Source: Terasakiella sp033100395 | GTDB lineage: Bacteria > Pseudomonadota > Alphaproteobacteria > Rhodospirillales > Terasakiellaceae | DNA: 64,000 nucleotides | Assembly (NCBI RefSeq): GCF_033100395.1 | Contig: NZ_JAWLVJ010000020.1 | Span: 22,824-86,823 of the forward strand | Direction: 5' to 3' | Shown: positions 25,503 to 34,723 of the stretch, piece after piece | Position numbering within the stretch: position 1 is the first letter of the stretch | How the letters are laid out: every line of letters starts with the position of its first letter | Notes under the pieces: generated by a model | Told to the model about the DNA's origin: nothing | Database searches by the model: none | What the model saw: the letters and a program-made list of their open reading frames with translations, nothing else | Program-made: the position numbers and the translations under genes

Positions 25503-26522
25503 CTATTGAGTTGTCATGAAGGTGATGAAATCGCCCTTTTCAAGGGCGGTGCAGGGGCGGCCAAGGACACTGTTGCAATTCCGGCGAAACCATTTTTCAG
25601 CCTTGTTGAAATCAAGATATCGTTCGGGGTTTACGGACAGGGCAAGGGGTGCAATAACTTTACCGGCACGTGTTGATCCCGGTTTTTTCGGATCTGAGGA
25701 ATGACAGAATGTGCAGGAAGCCGTTTCCGGATTGCCGCTGTTGTGTTTTTCCATAAAGAAACGCTGTCCACGTTCGGCAGAAAATCCATCAAATGAAGCA
25801 AGGTCTTTTTTTGCTTGCTCTGCATAAATGCCTAGTAAGGGAAGCTGTGTTTCATTTGCTGTTGCCATGTTGGTGGAGGTTGTGACCAGCAAGTTCATGC
25901 TCAGGGCTGCAATAAATAGCAAGCTGCGCGTTGCAAAACGCTTACGACCTGTAATCATGGCCTGAACCACAGGGTGTTTGAAAACTAAGGATTCCACAAG
26001 GACGCCGAAGATATGAATGGTGACGAGGATCATGAGCAGATTGGCGAGAACCTCATGGGTTTCTTCAAAGAACTCTCCCTGGCTTGCAGGAATAAGATCC
26101 GCAAGAGGACCTGCATTTTCTTCGCTTGCATAAACGCCAAGGCCACTGAGGGAGAGAAGGGTGAGGCAGCCAAGCAGACTGACAATCATCCAGGCGCCGA
26201 CCGGATTATGGCCTTTGTAGGCGGGTGATTTCATTTGCTTGAGATCATCGAGCTGAGATTTTAGATCGCCTAGACACAAAGGGAAGGTGGCAAAGCGGCT
26301 GTAATAACTGCCCATAACCCCCCAGATGAGGCGAAACAGGATGAGTACACCCAGTGTGTATCCGGCATAAACATGCAAGGTCAGAAACAGGTCTTCAAAG
26401 AAGAACCCAGTAATTGCGGTCGTTGATACCACGATGACCATAGTCCAGTGGAAAATGCGCAACGGCAGGTCCCAGACCTTTATATATTGAAGGGCGTTTT
26501 CTTCTTTTTCAGCAAACCGCAT
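25503..26522 (-). CDS. Cytochrome b561 fused to an SHP-like (DUF1924) monoheme cytochrome c
   Basis: The protein of about 339 residues starts MRFAEKEENALQYIKVWDLP (GAGGA eight bases before the ATG). Residues about 10-190 are a four-helix cytochrome b561 with heme-ligating histidines in RIFHWTMV, TLHVYAGYTLG and IHIFGVLVES. A further helix near 200-222 acts as a linker, followed by a periplasmic SHP-like domain with heme motif CTFCH and the family segment FRRNCNSVLGRPCTALEKGDFITFM. These are usually separate proteins. The complex probably moves electrons between quinol and the diheme cytochrome encoded next; SHP can bind oxygen or NO in other bacteria. Confidence 0.88.
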   Translation of the reverse strand: MRFAEKEENALQYIKVWDLPLRIFHWTMVIVVSTTAITGFFFEDLFLTLHVYAGYTLGVLILFRLIWGVMGSYYSRFATFPLCLGDLKSQLDDLKQMKSPAYKGHNPVGAWMIVSLLGCLTLLSLSGLGVYASEENAGPLADLIPASQGEFFEETHEVLANLLMILVTIHIFGVLVESLVFKHPVVQAMITGRKRFATRSLLFIAALSMNLLVTTSTNMATANETQLPLLGIYAEQAKKDLASFDGFSAERGQRFFMEKHNSGNPETASCTFCHSSDPKKPGSTRAGKVIAPLALSVNPERYLDFNKAEKWFRRNCNSVLGRPCTALEKGDFITFMTTQ

Positions 26523-26760
26523 TGTATTGATCCTCAGCTTTCGGGAATGTTGATGAAGCTGAGTGTGCGCAGGGTTTATGCCGATGAACAATCAACCCAA
26601 TAGGTAAAGATACGGGTTTGTGACTTTGGTTTATGGTCCGGTTTAAGCGGATTTCAGGCAAGCTGATGGGTATCGTGATTGCGATGGCGCGTTTTCATCT
26701 GGATATTTGGATGATATTTAATTCTATGCTTCTATGTTTTAGGGAATGAAGTAAATACAA

Positions 26761-27429
26761 TCATTCTTCGGCGCTTTCTCTTAACCACTTAAATAAGGCC
26801 AGTTGGGATGGCATGTAGAACATGTATTCTGGATGCCATTGGACTGCGACGATTTTTTGACCTGCTGAAGATTCAATTGCTTGTGTGATTTTATCCAGAT
26901 CCCAGCCCACGACGTTGAGGCTTGAGCCGCAAGATTTAATTGCCTGATGATGTAAGCTGTTCACTCGTATTCTATTCTTGCCACATATTGATGACATAAG
27001 AGAATTTTCCTCTAAACGCACCTGTTTGGTTGGTAACAGGCCGGGGCGGTTATAGGTCAGTTTTCTTATGGTTCGAATATCTTGGTGAAGAGTTCCGCTG
27101 AGTACAACATTTATCAACTGTGCGCCTCTACAAATCCCCATCAAGGGAATGCGTTTACTGATTGCCCATTTAATCCATTCAATTTCCAATTGGTCACGCT
27201 CAAGGTCAATTCTCACTTTTTGATTGAGTTTTCCGCCGTAATGGTCTGGGTGTATGTCATCGCCGCCACCAATAACAATTGCGTCGAATTGGGCTGTATC
27301 AGGATGATGGCGCAAGCCGATCCTTTTCGGCTTTGCACCGACAAGAAGAAGTGCTAACGCCGTGAACCACCATCCTGGTGACCAGGTTCGCTCAGAGGCG
27401 GTTACGCCAATTTTTGGTCTTTTAGCCAT
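26761..27429 (-). CDS. Class I glutamine amidotransferase-like peptidase (PuuD-like)
   Basis: The protein of about 222 residues starts MAKRPKIGVTASER and carries the GATase1 nucleophile elbow MGICRGAQLINV with the catalytic cysteine, an upstream GGGDDIHPDHYGG motif, and the His-Glu pair in VQWHPEYMF. This is the gamma-glutamyl-GABA hydrolase (PuuD) type, which cleaves gamma-glutamyl amides. It overlaps the amidoligase gene by 28 bases (49 if the upstream ATG at 27450 is used). The pairing with an amidoligase suggests it edits or removes the gamma-glutamyl-like bond made by its partner. Confidence 0.88.
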   Translation of the reverse strand: MAKRPKIGVTASERTWSPGWWFTALALLLVGAKPKRIGLRHHPDTAQFDAIVIGGGDDIHPDHYGGKLNQKVRIDLERDQLEIEWIKWAISKRIPLMGICRGAQLINVVLSGTLHQDIRTIRKLTYNRPGLLPTKQVRLEENSLMSSICGKNRIRVNSLHHQAIKSCGSSLNVVGWDLDKITQAIESSAGQKIVAVQWHPEYMFYMPSQLALFKWLRESAEE

Positions 27430-28385
27430 TTGTCTATGAACTCGTTCCATTCATTCGTATCAATGCCAATCAACGGCCTGTCATATTCAAAAAATTTTGA
27501 GGATAAATATTCCAGGTCTTCTGGACTTGATGCTAGCTTTTCGACGATTTGCCAGACGTTCCAACTGTTGTTCAGTGACCAGTCAGGATCTTCAATATGG
27601 CAATTTGGCAGCCGATAATGAAGGGCAGGACGCGCTTTGATCTTTGGATCATCTACAGCCGCGAATACACGTTTCTCATCTATGTGTGCCAACAGAGGTA
27701 AGAGGTCTAATGCCCGGTTGCGACTGGCGTTGTGTGTCAAATAGTCTTCAAAGATATCTACCATTCCGGGTGATTTTCTTGATAGGATTGTTTTGACATA
27801 AGTCTCAGAAAATAAAGCGACATAAGGGCTGATCTTACGTGTAATGTTGACGTCACGTGCCTCTGATAACCACCACTGGAGCAGGCAAAATGCTGTTACA
27901 TAGGCGTTGATCGTATGAGTATCAAGGTTTGGGAGCTCAACGTTGATATGAACTCCGTAGGCTGCAATAGGGGACTCTTCTGTTCCTTTGGCGCCAGCAT
28001 TACGAAGTGCCTTTACCATCTGCTCAAGTGCAAACAATTGCTCAACTTCAATGGGCGGACAAACCACTTCGATCGGGACAATCATGGCAGCGGTTTGGCT
28101 GAGCGTCTCTATCCAGTTGTTGTCCTTTTGTGTTGCTTTGTCTGCAAGACGTTTCAAAAGTTCCCAGTCAAGTTCAACGCTGAAAGAGCCTAATCCTTCC
28201 GCATCAAGTGTTTTCTCAGCAGTGGTTTCAGAACGCAGTGACGCGTTCAATGAGGTTTGCACAGCTTCAACAGCCTGATCAATCGTCAAGCCTGAAAACT
28301 CAAGTTCAAAGCCTACCTTCCTGTTTGCCCCATCGGCTTTTTTTATCTTGGGTGGCAGGTCGAATATTCTGTTGTCATCTGGCAT
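27402..28385 (-). CDS. Amidoligase-family (ATP-grasp-like COOH-NH2 ligase) enzyme
   Basis: The 327-residue protein has the amidoligase signatures KVGFELEFSGLTIDQA near the N terminus (metal-binding glutamates), SVELDWELL, the VPIEVVCPPI strand, AAYGVHINVELPNLDT with the conserved His, and RPALHYRLPNC near residue 255. This glutamine-synthetase-related family, described by comparative genomics, is predicted to form amide bonds on peptides or small molecules and is often paired with a GATase1 peptidase, as here. The substrate is not known. AAGGAT precedes the ATG. Confidence 0.87.
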   Translation of the reverse strand: MPDDNRIFDLPPKIKKADGANRKVGFELEFSGLTIDQAVEAVQTSLNASLRSETTAEKTLDAEGLGSFSVELDWELLKRLADKATQKDNNWIETLSQTAAMIVPIEVVCPPIEVEQLFALEQMVKALRNAGAKGTEESPIAAYGVHINVELPNLDTHTINAYVTAFCLLQWWLSEARDVNITRKISPYVALFSETYVKTILSRKSPGMVDIFEDYLTHNASRNRALDLLPLLAHIDEKRVFAAVDDPKIKARPALHYRLPNCHIEDPDWSLNNSWNVWQIVEKLASSPEDLEYLSSKFFEYDRPLIGIDTNEWNEFIDKWLKDQKLA

Positions 28386-28489
28386 TCAGATTATCCTTTT
28401 TGACGTCAAAGTTGTGATAAAGCGTGAACAGCACGGTATTCACAGCCATTATTAGGCCGTGTAATGCAGCTCATTCAAATGAGGCGGGC

Positions 28490-29425
28490 TTATGGGGTGT
28501 TAAGTTCAATCTCGAAGCAAAGTTTTTCGTGCAATATTTTGTTACGTCCTGCTTCTTTTGCGCCATATAGTAGTTTATCAGATGCTTCAATGACATCTGT
28601 ATAGGTATTATGGGATACGGATGAAGCAATGCCGATAGAGGAGGTTGCTTTGATTTGTGCCTCTTCTGTCTGGATGGTCAGAACGTTGATGGCTTCGTGG
28701 ACCCGCGTTAATACCGGGACCGCTTTGCTTAGCTGTGTATCCGGCAGCAAAACAAGAAATTCTTCTCCGCCGTAACGAAAGACTTCGTCATAGGGGCGCA
28801 AGTTATCGTCAATAATGGATGCAATTTCCCTCAATACCTGGTCACCTGCTGGGTGGCCATAGGTGTCGTTTACTTTCTTGAAGTGATCGATGTCGATCAT
28901 AGCGACGCAGAACGGGCTGCCATTTCGTTGTGAGCGGCTCCATTCCTTTTCGATCATTTCCTCCATCACGTCTCGTGTTAAGAGGCTTGTTAGATCATCA
29001 ACATGAGCAATAGAAAAAGTGCCCAATTGTTTTAATTGATCAACATAATAGGCTTCCTTCTGGCAAAACCTTTTAAAAATATCATATTCATGCGGCTGCA
29101 AACGATTGTCTCTTGCAAGGATTACTAATTGATCCGCAAGACTATGAATAACCTTATGTTTCTTTTTGAGGCGTTGATATACGTGATGCTCCGTTATTTC
29201 TTTATCTTCGATGTTTGTAAGAAGATTACAAAAGTCACAGTTTTCTCGTAAAACCTCTAAAGTTAGGAGTGGATGGTCGTTGAACAGCATGCATTGGTGT
29301 AACTCGGCAATGTATTCACCGTGATCGCGGTATGCACGCGTCAGCTGATCGACAAACTCAGCTAAGTCATTACTGTTGCTTTTAAGTTTTTGGTTCTCCT
29401 GAATTCCTTCAATTTCAATTGGCAT
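28490..29425 (-). CDS. Diguanylate cyclase with a zinc-binding (CZB-like) N-terminal domain, DgcZ-like
   Basis: The 311-residue protein ends in a GGDEF domain with an intact active site (FRYGGEEFLVLL) and a HPAGDQVL helix, so it should make cyclic di-GMP. The N-terminal 130 residues resemble the chemoreceptor zinc-binding domain: a His in AELHQCML, a Cys in CDFCNLL and a HxxxH pair in KKKHKVIH, the same four-ligand order as in E. coli DgcZ. Zinc inhibits DgcZ; a similar metal response is likely but inferred. No inhibitory RxxD site is evident before GGEEF. It follows a tiny membrane-protein gene by four bases. Confidence 0.88.
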   Translation of the reverse strand: MPIEIEGIQENQKLKSNSNDLAEFVDQLTRAYRDHGEYIAELHQCMLFNDHPLLTLEVLRENCDFCNLLTNIEDKEITEHHVYQRLKKKHKVIHSLADQLVILARDNRLQPHEYDIFKRFCQKEAYYVDQLKQLGTFSIAHVDDLTSLLTRDVMEEMIEKEWSRSQRNGSPFCVAMIDIDHFKKVNDTYGHPAGDQVLREIASIIDDNLRPYDEVFRYGGEEFLVLLPDTQLSKAVPVLTRVHEAINVLTIQTEEAQIKATSSIGIASSVSHNTYTDVIEASDKLLYGAKEAGRNKILHEKLCFEIELNTP

Positions 29426-29429
29426 TTTT

Positions 29430-29660
29430 TTACCCGTTCATAATGATCAGTAATGTGATTCCATTGATCGCTACCGAAGCAGCAAAAAGAAGGACAACTC
29501 TGTTGTAAAGGTTTTGCATTAATCGTTTTGTGTCGTGAGATGAGATGCGTGTTTCTTTGATTTCCGGCTCAAGAACATTGTTGATGCCATCTTCAACTTT
29601 TTCAGCAGACTCTTGAAGGTTGTCTGCAACTTTGCTCAATCCACTTGTATTTTGGGTCAT
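29430..29660 (-). CDS. Small tail-anchored membrane protein upstream of the diguanylate cyclase
   Basis: The 76-residue protein starts at 29660 after a strong AAGGAGA ribosome binding site. It has a polar, helical N-terminal half (NLQESAEKVEDGINNVLEPE) and one C-terminal membrane helix, RVVLLFAASVAINGITLLII. It is four bases upstream of the cyclase gene and certainly co-transcribed. I do not recognise the family. It may tether or regulate the cyclase at the membrane. Confidence 0.7.
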   Translation of the reverse strand: MTQNTSGLSKVADNLQESAEKVEDGINNVLEPEIKETRISSHDTKRLMQNLYNRVVLLFAASVAINGITLLIIMNG

Positions 29661-30032
29661 TTTATCTCCTTTTGTTGGCTGTTTGTTAAAAGGAGGCTCG
29701 ATATCCGCAATATTATTACGGTTAATCGTCAGATATATATGTGTTGGTCTAATGAACACATAAAAAATCGAGCCAAAAAACCTTTTGTTAGCTCGTTGAT
29801 TTAAATTTTATAAAAACAATATTGTTTTGTCAAGTATATAATGAAACAATAATAATTCTTAGAAATAATATTTGTATGAATTGAAATGAAAGGAATTTTT
29901 GCTTGGTTATATGTGATGTTAAATAATTGTTACATCAAATATTATTTATAAAGTAATGATAATAATTATATTAATAATATGTATTTTTATTTTTATTTTA
30001 CTTTATGAGTTCCAAGTAATTCTATTGTAAAA
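29661..30032. promoter_or_regulatory. AT-rich divergent promoter region
   Basis: About 370 bases between the c-di-GMP unit and the NAGGN operon hold no gene. The part from about 29800 to 30010 is extremely AT-rich, with many TTATTTATA-type tracts. It must contain the promoters of both units and is the likely site of osmotic control of the NAGGN genes. I see no clear operator. Confidence 0.5.
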
Positions 30033-31805
30033 ATGTGTGGTATTTGTGGCGATGTGAATTTTAATAATGCCCCGGCGTCAGTTGAGGCGGTTTCAATCAT
30101 GAACGAAGCTCTCATCCCCCGTGGGCCGGATAGCGGCGATATATATGAAAAGGGAAGAGTTGTTTTTGGGCACCGCCGTCTCAAAATTATAGATTTGAGC
30201 GATCAATCTAAACAACCGATGACTGACGATGAATTGGGATTATCCATCGTCTTTAATGGCTGTATTTATAACTACAAAGAGCTTCGTGAAGAGTTGATAG
30301 AGAAAGGGTATCGTTTTTTTTCCTCTGGCGATACAGAAGTCATTGTGAAAGCGTTTCATGCTTGGGGTCTGGAATGTGTCCAGCGTTTCCATGGTATGTT
30401 TGCTTTTGTAATCCATGAACATGCAAGCGGCCGTATTATCATGGCGCGTGATCGTTTTGGGATTAAGCCGCTTTATTACATAGATCGTCCAAATGGTATT
30501 CGATTTGCATCAAGCCTTCCTGCACTGCTGGCCGCAGGCGAAGTCGATAAAATGATCGATCCCGTTGCTTTGCATCATTACATGCACTGGCATGCGGTCG
30601 TGCCTGCCCCTCACACAATTATCAAAGGTGTTCGAAAGTTGCCGCCGGCAACTATTCGCACAATTGACGCTGACGGTACTCTCTCTGAAAGGACCTATTG
30701 GAAACTCAACATCAATCAATCAGATGATGATCGTAAGATCACTGGTGAAGAATGGCAGGAACGCGTTTTGGATGCTTTGCGTTTGGCGGTTAAACGTCGC
30801 ATGGTTGCTGATGTCCCTGTCGGTGTGTTGCTATCCGGTGGTGTGGATTCAAGCCTGATTGTCGGTTTATTGGCTGAAGCTGGCCAGAAAGATTTGAACA
30901 CTTTTTCTGTTGGGTTTGAAGAGGCTGGTGGTGAAAAAGGAGATGAGTTCCAGTATTCGGACTTGATTGCTAACCACTATGGGACAACGCATCACAAGAA
31001 GTTCGTTCCCTCAAGCGACCTGTTGGAGGCCTTGCCCAAAACAATTAGAGCGATGTCTGAGCCTATGGTGAGCTACGACAATGTCGGCTTCTTTCTTTTG
31101 TCTCAGGAAGTTTCGCAACACTTGAAGGTGGTGCAAAGTGGACAAGGCGCGGATGAAATCTTTGCTGGATATCATTGGTACCCGCCCATGATGGAAACGG
31201 GTAACGCGATTGACAAATACCAGAAGGCCTTTTTTGATCAGGACGAAGCAACATATGTTTCAGCGGTAACAGGTACCTACCATGAAAGTAATTATTCACG
31301 AGAGTTTGTAGAAGCGCATTTCTCCAAACCCGGTGCGGACCGAGATGTTGATAAGGCGTTAAGGTTGGACTCGACGGTTATGCTGGTCGATGATCCGGTG
31401 AAACGGGTGGACAATATGACCATGGCCTGGGGGCTTGAGGCGCGTGTTCCGTTTCTGGATCATGAACTTTGTGAACTCGCTGGTCGTATCCCGGCTGAAT
31501 ACAAGGTTAAGAATTCAGGGAAATGGGTTCTGAAAGAAGCAGCCCGAAAGGTCATTCCGTCTGAGGTGATTGATCGTCCAAAAGGATACTTCCCGGTTCC
31601 TGCCCTGAAATATATTCAAGGTCCATACCTGGAGATGGTGAAAGACGCTTTATTAAGTGATACCGCAAGACAGAGAGGTATCTTTAAAGAAAGCTATATT
31701 CAAACGCTGCTTACTGATCCAAAGGATCATATCACGCCCCTTCGTGGTTCGAAGTTGTGGCAGGTGGCCTTGCTTGAACTGTGGCTACAGGAACAAGGGA
31801 TTTGA
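30033..31805 (+). CDS. asnO: Asparagine-synthase-like amidotransferase of NAGGN biosynthesis
   Basis: The 590-residue protein starts MCGICGDV with the catalytic Cys2 of class II glutamine amidotransferases, followed by the glutaminase domain (RGPDSGD, GHRRLKIIDLS) and, from about residue 235, the synthase domain with the PP-loop LLSGGVDSSLIVGLL and ERP-like GLEARVPFLDHELCEL. Next to the synthetase gene it is the enzyme that amidates N-acetylglutaminylglutamine to the osmolyte NAGGN. In sequence alone it could pass for asparagine synthase AsnB; the operon settles the call. The start is fixed by the need to expose Cys2. Confidence 0.92.
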   Translation: MCGICGDVNFNNAPASVEAVSIMNEALIPRGPDSGDIYEKGRVVFGHRRLKIIDLSDQSKQPMTDDELGLSIVFNGCIYNYKELREELIEKGYRFFSSGDTEVIVKAFHAWGLECVQRFHGMFAFVIHEHASGRIIMARDRFGIKPLYYIDRPNGIRFASSLPALLAAGEVDKMIDPVALHHYMHWHAVVPAPHTIIKGVRKLPPATIRTIDADGTLSERTYWKLNINQSDDDRKITGEEWQERVLDALRLAVKRRMVADVPVGVLLSGGVDSSLIVGLLAEAGQKDLNTFSVGFEEAGGEKGDEFQYSDLIANHYGTTHHKKFVPSSDLLEALPKTIRAMSEPMVSYDNVGFFLLSQEVSQHLKVVQSGQGADEIFAGYHWYPPMMETGNAIDKYQKAFFDQDEATYVSAVTGTYHESNYSREFVEAHFSKPGADRDVDKALRLDSTVMLVDDPVKRVDNMTMAWGLEARVPFLDHELCELAGRIPAEYKVKNSGKWVLKEAARKVIPSEVIDRPKGYFPVPALKYIQGPYLEMVKDALLSDTARQRGIFKESYIQTLLTDPKDHITPLRGSKLWQVALLELWLQEQGI

Positions 31806-31807
31806 TC

Positions 31808-33562
31808 ATGATGACCCAACAGCACAATGACAAAACGGACCCAATGAACCCGATAAAAATGGCATCTCTTAAGCATTGGGGTAGCCCTGTGGAGGAGTCT
31901 GGGGCAGAGACAATGAAAGCTGCCGTAAATGTAGACTGCGGCTGGGGTAGGCTGATTTTTGGACAGACCTACGAGGACCCTGCTCATTTGGCCTCTACAC
32001 TGACGTCGGAACAGGAGGGGAGACGTGATGTCGCTCTCTATGTTCGTGATCCGCATGTTGTGGTTTCCTTTGCCCCGCAAGATTTGTTCCTGGACCCGTC
32101 TTTGACTTATCGTTTGGATTTTGATCGCTACAAAACAGGTGACAAGAAACCTGTCGGTGTTGTTATTCGTCCCTTGAAGCAGGGGGATGATGCCCAAACG
32201 CTGGACAGGTTGTACCTGTCTCGTTCAATGGTTCCTGCATATGAGGGGTTTTACGATACGGCTGCAGAAGTGGGTGCCCTGAAAATACTGATCGCAGCAG
32301 ATGGGGAAACTGGCGAAATTATTGGCGCTGTCACAGGTGTTGATCATTACAAGGCATTTTCTGATATAGATAATGGGTGCAGTCTGTGGGCATTGGTTGT
32401 TGATCCCCAATGCCAACGTCCCGCTGTTGGTGAAGCATTGGTCAGAAGCCTGATTGAATATTATGCATCACAAGGACGACGTTTTCTTGATCTCTCCGTC
32501 ATGCATGATAACAGCCAGGCCATTGGTCTCTATCAAAAGCTTGGCTTTCAGCAGGTTCCGGTTTATTGCATCAAAAACAAAAATTCGATCAATGAGCAAT
32601 TGTTCATTGGCCCTGAGCCTGAAGAAGACTTGAATATTTATGCCAAGATTATTGTAGATGAAGCACGTCGCAGGGGCATAAGTGTTGATGTTCTGGATGC
32701 TCAAAATGGTTATTTCAAGCTTTCTTTGGGCGGGCGCAGTATCGCCTGCAGGGAATCTTTAAGCGAATTGACCACAGCAATCGCCATGAGCCGTTGTGAC
32801 GACAAGGCTGTGACTCGTCGTCTCTTAAGTCAGAGTGGATTGCGTGTTCCCCAGCAAGTTACTGCGGATGATCCTGATCGTGTTGCCAGTTTTCTGAAAC
32901 GTCATAAACGGGCCGTGGTGAAACCGGCTCAAGGTGAACAAGGTCGCGGGATCAAAGTCGATTTATCCGAATTGGCAGATGTACTGGAAGCTATTGAAGA
33001 AGCCAAGGATGTTTGTGAGAAAGTTCTTTTGGAAGAATTTGTCCAGGGGCATGATCTGCGCATTATTGTTATTGATAATGAAGTTGTAGCCGCCGCTATC
33101 CGAAAACCTGCTCAAATCAAAGGCGACGGCAAAAGGACAATTGAAGAATTGATCCATTACTACAGTCGCCGCCGGGCTGCTGCAACCTCTGGTGAAAGTA
33201 CGATCCCACTTGATGCAGAAACACAACGGTGTATTGAAATGGAAGGATACAAACGGTCCGACATTTTGCCTGAAGGCATCACTTTGCAAGTGCGCAAGAC
33301 TGCAAATCTCCATACTGGCGGGACCATTCATGATGTTACAGACCAGTTAAATTCGGTTTTGGAAAACGCTGCCATTAAGGCAGCAATGACATTGGATATC
33401 CCGTGTGTGGGGCTGGATTTCATGGTGCCTGATGTTGCCGGAGAAGATTACGCAATTATCGAAGCCAATGAGCGTGCCGGGCTTGCCAATCATGAGCCGC
33501 AACCTACGGCTGAGAAATTTATTGATATGTTGTTCCCAAACACAAAGAAAGTTGAGGTCTAA
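31808..33562 (+). CDS. ngg: N-acetylglutaminylglutamine synthetase (GNAT plus ATP-grasp)
   Basis: The 584-residue protein combines an N-acetyltransferase domain (about residues 110-260, with LWALVVDPQCQRPAVGEALV and SVMHDNSQAIGLYQKLGF) with a cyanophycin-synthetase-like ATP-grasp domain (about 300-580, with VVKPAQGEQGRGI, EEFVQGHDLRIIVI, GLDFMVPD and EANERAGLANHEP). This fusion is diagnostic of the NAGGN pathway: the GNAT part acetylates glutamine and the ATP-grasp part joins a second glutamine. The ATG at 31808 lies two bases past the asnO stop, with AGGGA upstream. Confidence 0.95.
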   Translation: MMTQQHNDKTDPMNPIKMASLKHWGSPVEESGAETMKAAVNVDCGWGRLIFGQTYEDPAHLASTLTSEQEGRRDVALYVRDPHVVVSFAPQDLFLDPSLTYRLDFDRYKTGDKKPVGVVIRPLKQGDDAQTLDRLYLSRSMVPAYEGFYDTAAEVGALKILIAADGETGEIIGAVTGVDHYKAFSDIDNGCSLWALVVDPQCQRPAVGEALVRSLIEYYASQGRRFLDLSVMHDNSQAIGLYQKLGFQQVPVYCIKNKNSINEQLFIGPEPEEDLNIYAKIIVDEARRRGISVDVLDAQNGYFKLSLGGRSIACRESLSELTTAIAMSRCDDKAVTRRLLSQSGLRVPQQVTADDPDRVASFLKRHKRAVVKPAQGEQGRGIKVDLSELADVLEAIEEAKDVCEKVLLEEFVQGHDLRIIVIDNEVVAAAIRKPAQIKGDGKRTIEELIHYYSRRRAAATSGESTIPLDAETQRCIEMEGYKRSDILPEGITLQVRKTANLHTGGTIHDVTDQLNSVLENAAIKAAMTLDIPCVGLDFMVPDVAGEDYAIIEANERAGLANHEPQPTAEKFIDMLFPNTKKVEV

Positions 33563-33563
33563 A

Positions 33564-34721
33564 TTGAGCGAACACAATCTGGAAATTGATCAGGAATATC
33601 TGAAAGATATTCTTGAACGTCTTTTGATGACCCCAAGCCCATCGGGTATGACGGATGATGTGGTGCGATTGACTTGTCAAGAACTGGACCGACTTGATAT
33701 TCCTTACGAACTGACACGTAGGGGGGCTATTCGTGCCACATTGAGCAGCAATGGAACAGGCCCGCGTAGAGCTGTTGCAGCTCACTTGGACACGCTTGGG
33801 GCGATGGTTAAAAACTTGAAGGATAACGGACGCTTGTCTGTTGTACCTATTGGTTATTGGTCCGCCCGTTTTGCTGAAGGGGCAAAGTGTACAGTCCATA
33901 GTGATGATGGACGAACATTCAGAGGTACTATTCTGCCTTTAAAAGCGTCAGGGCATACCTACAATGAACAAATTGATAGCCAGCCCTCTGAATGGGAAAA
34001 TCTTGAGCTTCGCCTTGATGAAATCTGCTCAGACGTCGATACGCTCTGGGAATTAGGGCTTCGTGTCGGAGACTTTATTTCGATTGATCCTCAACCGGAA
34101 TTTAACAAGAACGGTTTTGTCAATTCTCGCCATATCGACGATAAGGCAGGTGTTGCCGCAATTCTGGCAGCGGCAAAAGCAGTGAAAGAGTCAAACTTTG
34201 AACTTGAACTGGATTGTCACTTGCTTTTCACTATTTCAGAAGAGGTCGGTGTCGGGGCGTCTCATGTACTTCATGGAGATGTTGCGGAAATGGTTTCTGT
34301 AGACAATGGGACAATCGCACCTAATCAGAATACCTGTGAATATGGGGTTACGATTGCGATGCAGGATTCAAGCGGCCCATTTGATAGGCATCTCAGTAAC
34401 CATTTGATTGACTTATGTAAAAACAAGACCATTGAATTCAGTCGTGATGTATTTCTTTATTACCGAAGTGATTCCGCAGCTGCCCTTGAAGCCGGGAATG
34501 ACATTCGCACAGCACTTGTCTGTTTTGCGCTTGATGCGTCGCATGGTTTTGAAAGAACCCATACGAAATCACTTGAATGTGTGGCGCGTTTGCTGGGACA
34601 ATATATGCTGTCATCGCCAATATTCGCCAAGAATGAGAATGTTATCGGTGAGATGGATGACTTCCCAATGATCGAAACAGCGTCTGTTGAACAGCAATCC
34701 AGAAAAAGCAGAAATAATTAA
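33564..34721 (+). CDS. NAGGN-system M42 family aminopeptidase
   Basis: The protein of about 385 residues is an M42/M20-type metallopeptidase: AAHLDTLGAMV, HIDDKAGVAAILAA and FTISEEVGVGASH give the metal ligands and catalytic Glu, with CFALDASHGFERTH near the end. A member of this family accompanies the two NAGGN synthesis genes in many proteobacteria and may hydrolyse the osmolyte or a precursor. I chose a TTG start at 33564, one base past the synthetase stop, because GAGG sits six bases upstream and the conserved sequence begins there; frames further upstream only overlap the synthetase gene. Confidence 0.88.
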   Translation: MSEHNLEIDQEYLKDILERLLMTPSPSGMTDDVVRLTCQELDRLDIPYELTRRGAIRATLSSNGTGPRRAVAAHLDTLGAMVKNLKDNGRLSVVPIGYWSARFAEGAKCTVHSDDGRTFRGTILPLKASGHTYNEQIDSQPSEWENLELRLDEICSDVDTLWELGLRVGDFISIDPQPEFNKNGFVNSRHIDDKAGVAAILAAAKAVKESNFELELDCHLLFTISEEVGVGASHVLHGDVAEMVSVDNGTIAPNQNTCEYGVTIAMQDSSGPFDRHLSNHLIDLCKNKTIEFSRDVFLYYRSDSAAALEAGNDIRTALVCFALDASHGFERTHTKSLECVARLLGQYMLSSPIFAKNENVIGEMDDFPMIETASVEQQSRKSRNN

Positions 34722-34723
34722 CA

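Noticed and set aside
30033..31805. Plain asparagine synthase (asnB) call
   Set aside because: The direct GNAT/ATP-grasp synthetase and M42 peptidase neighbours mark the NAGGN pathway instead.
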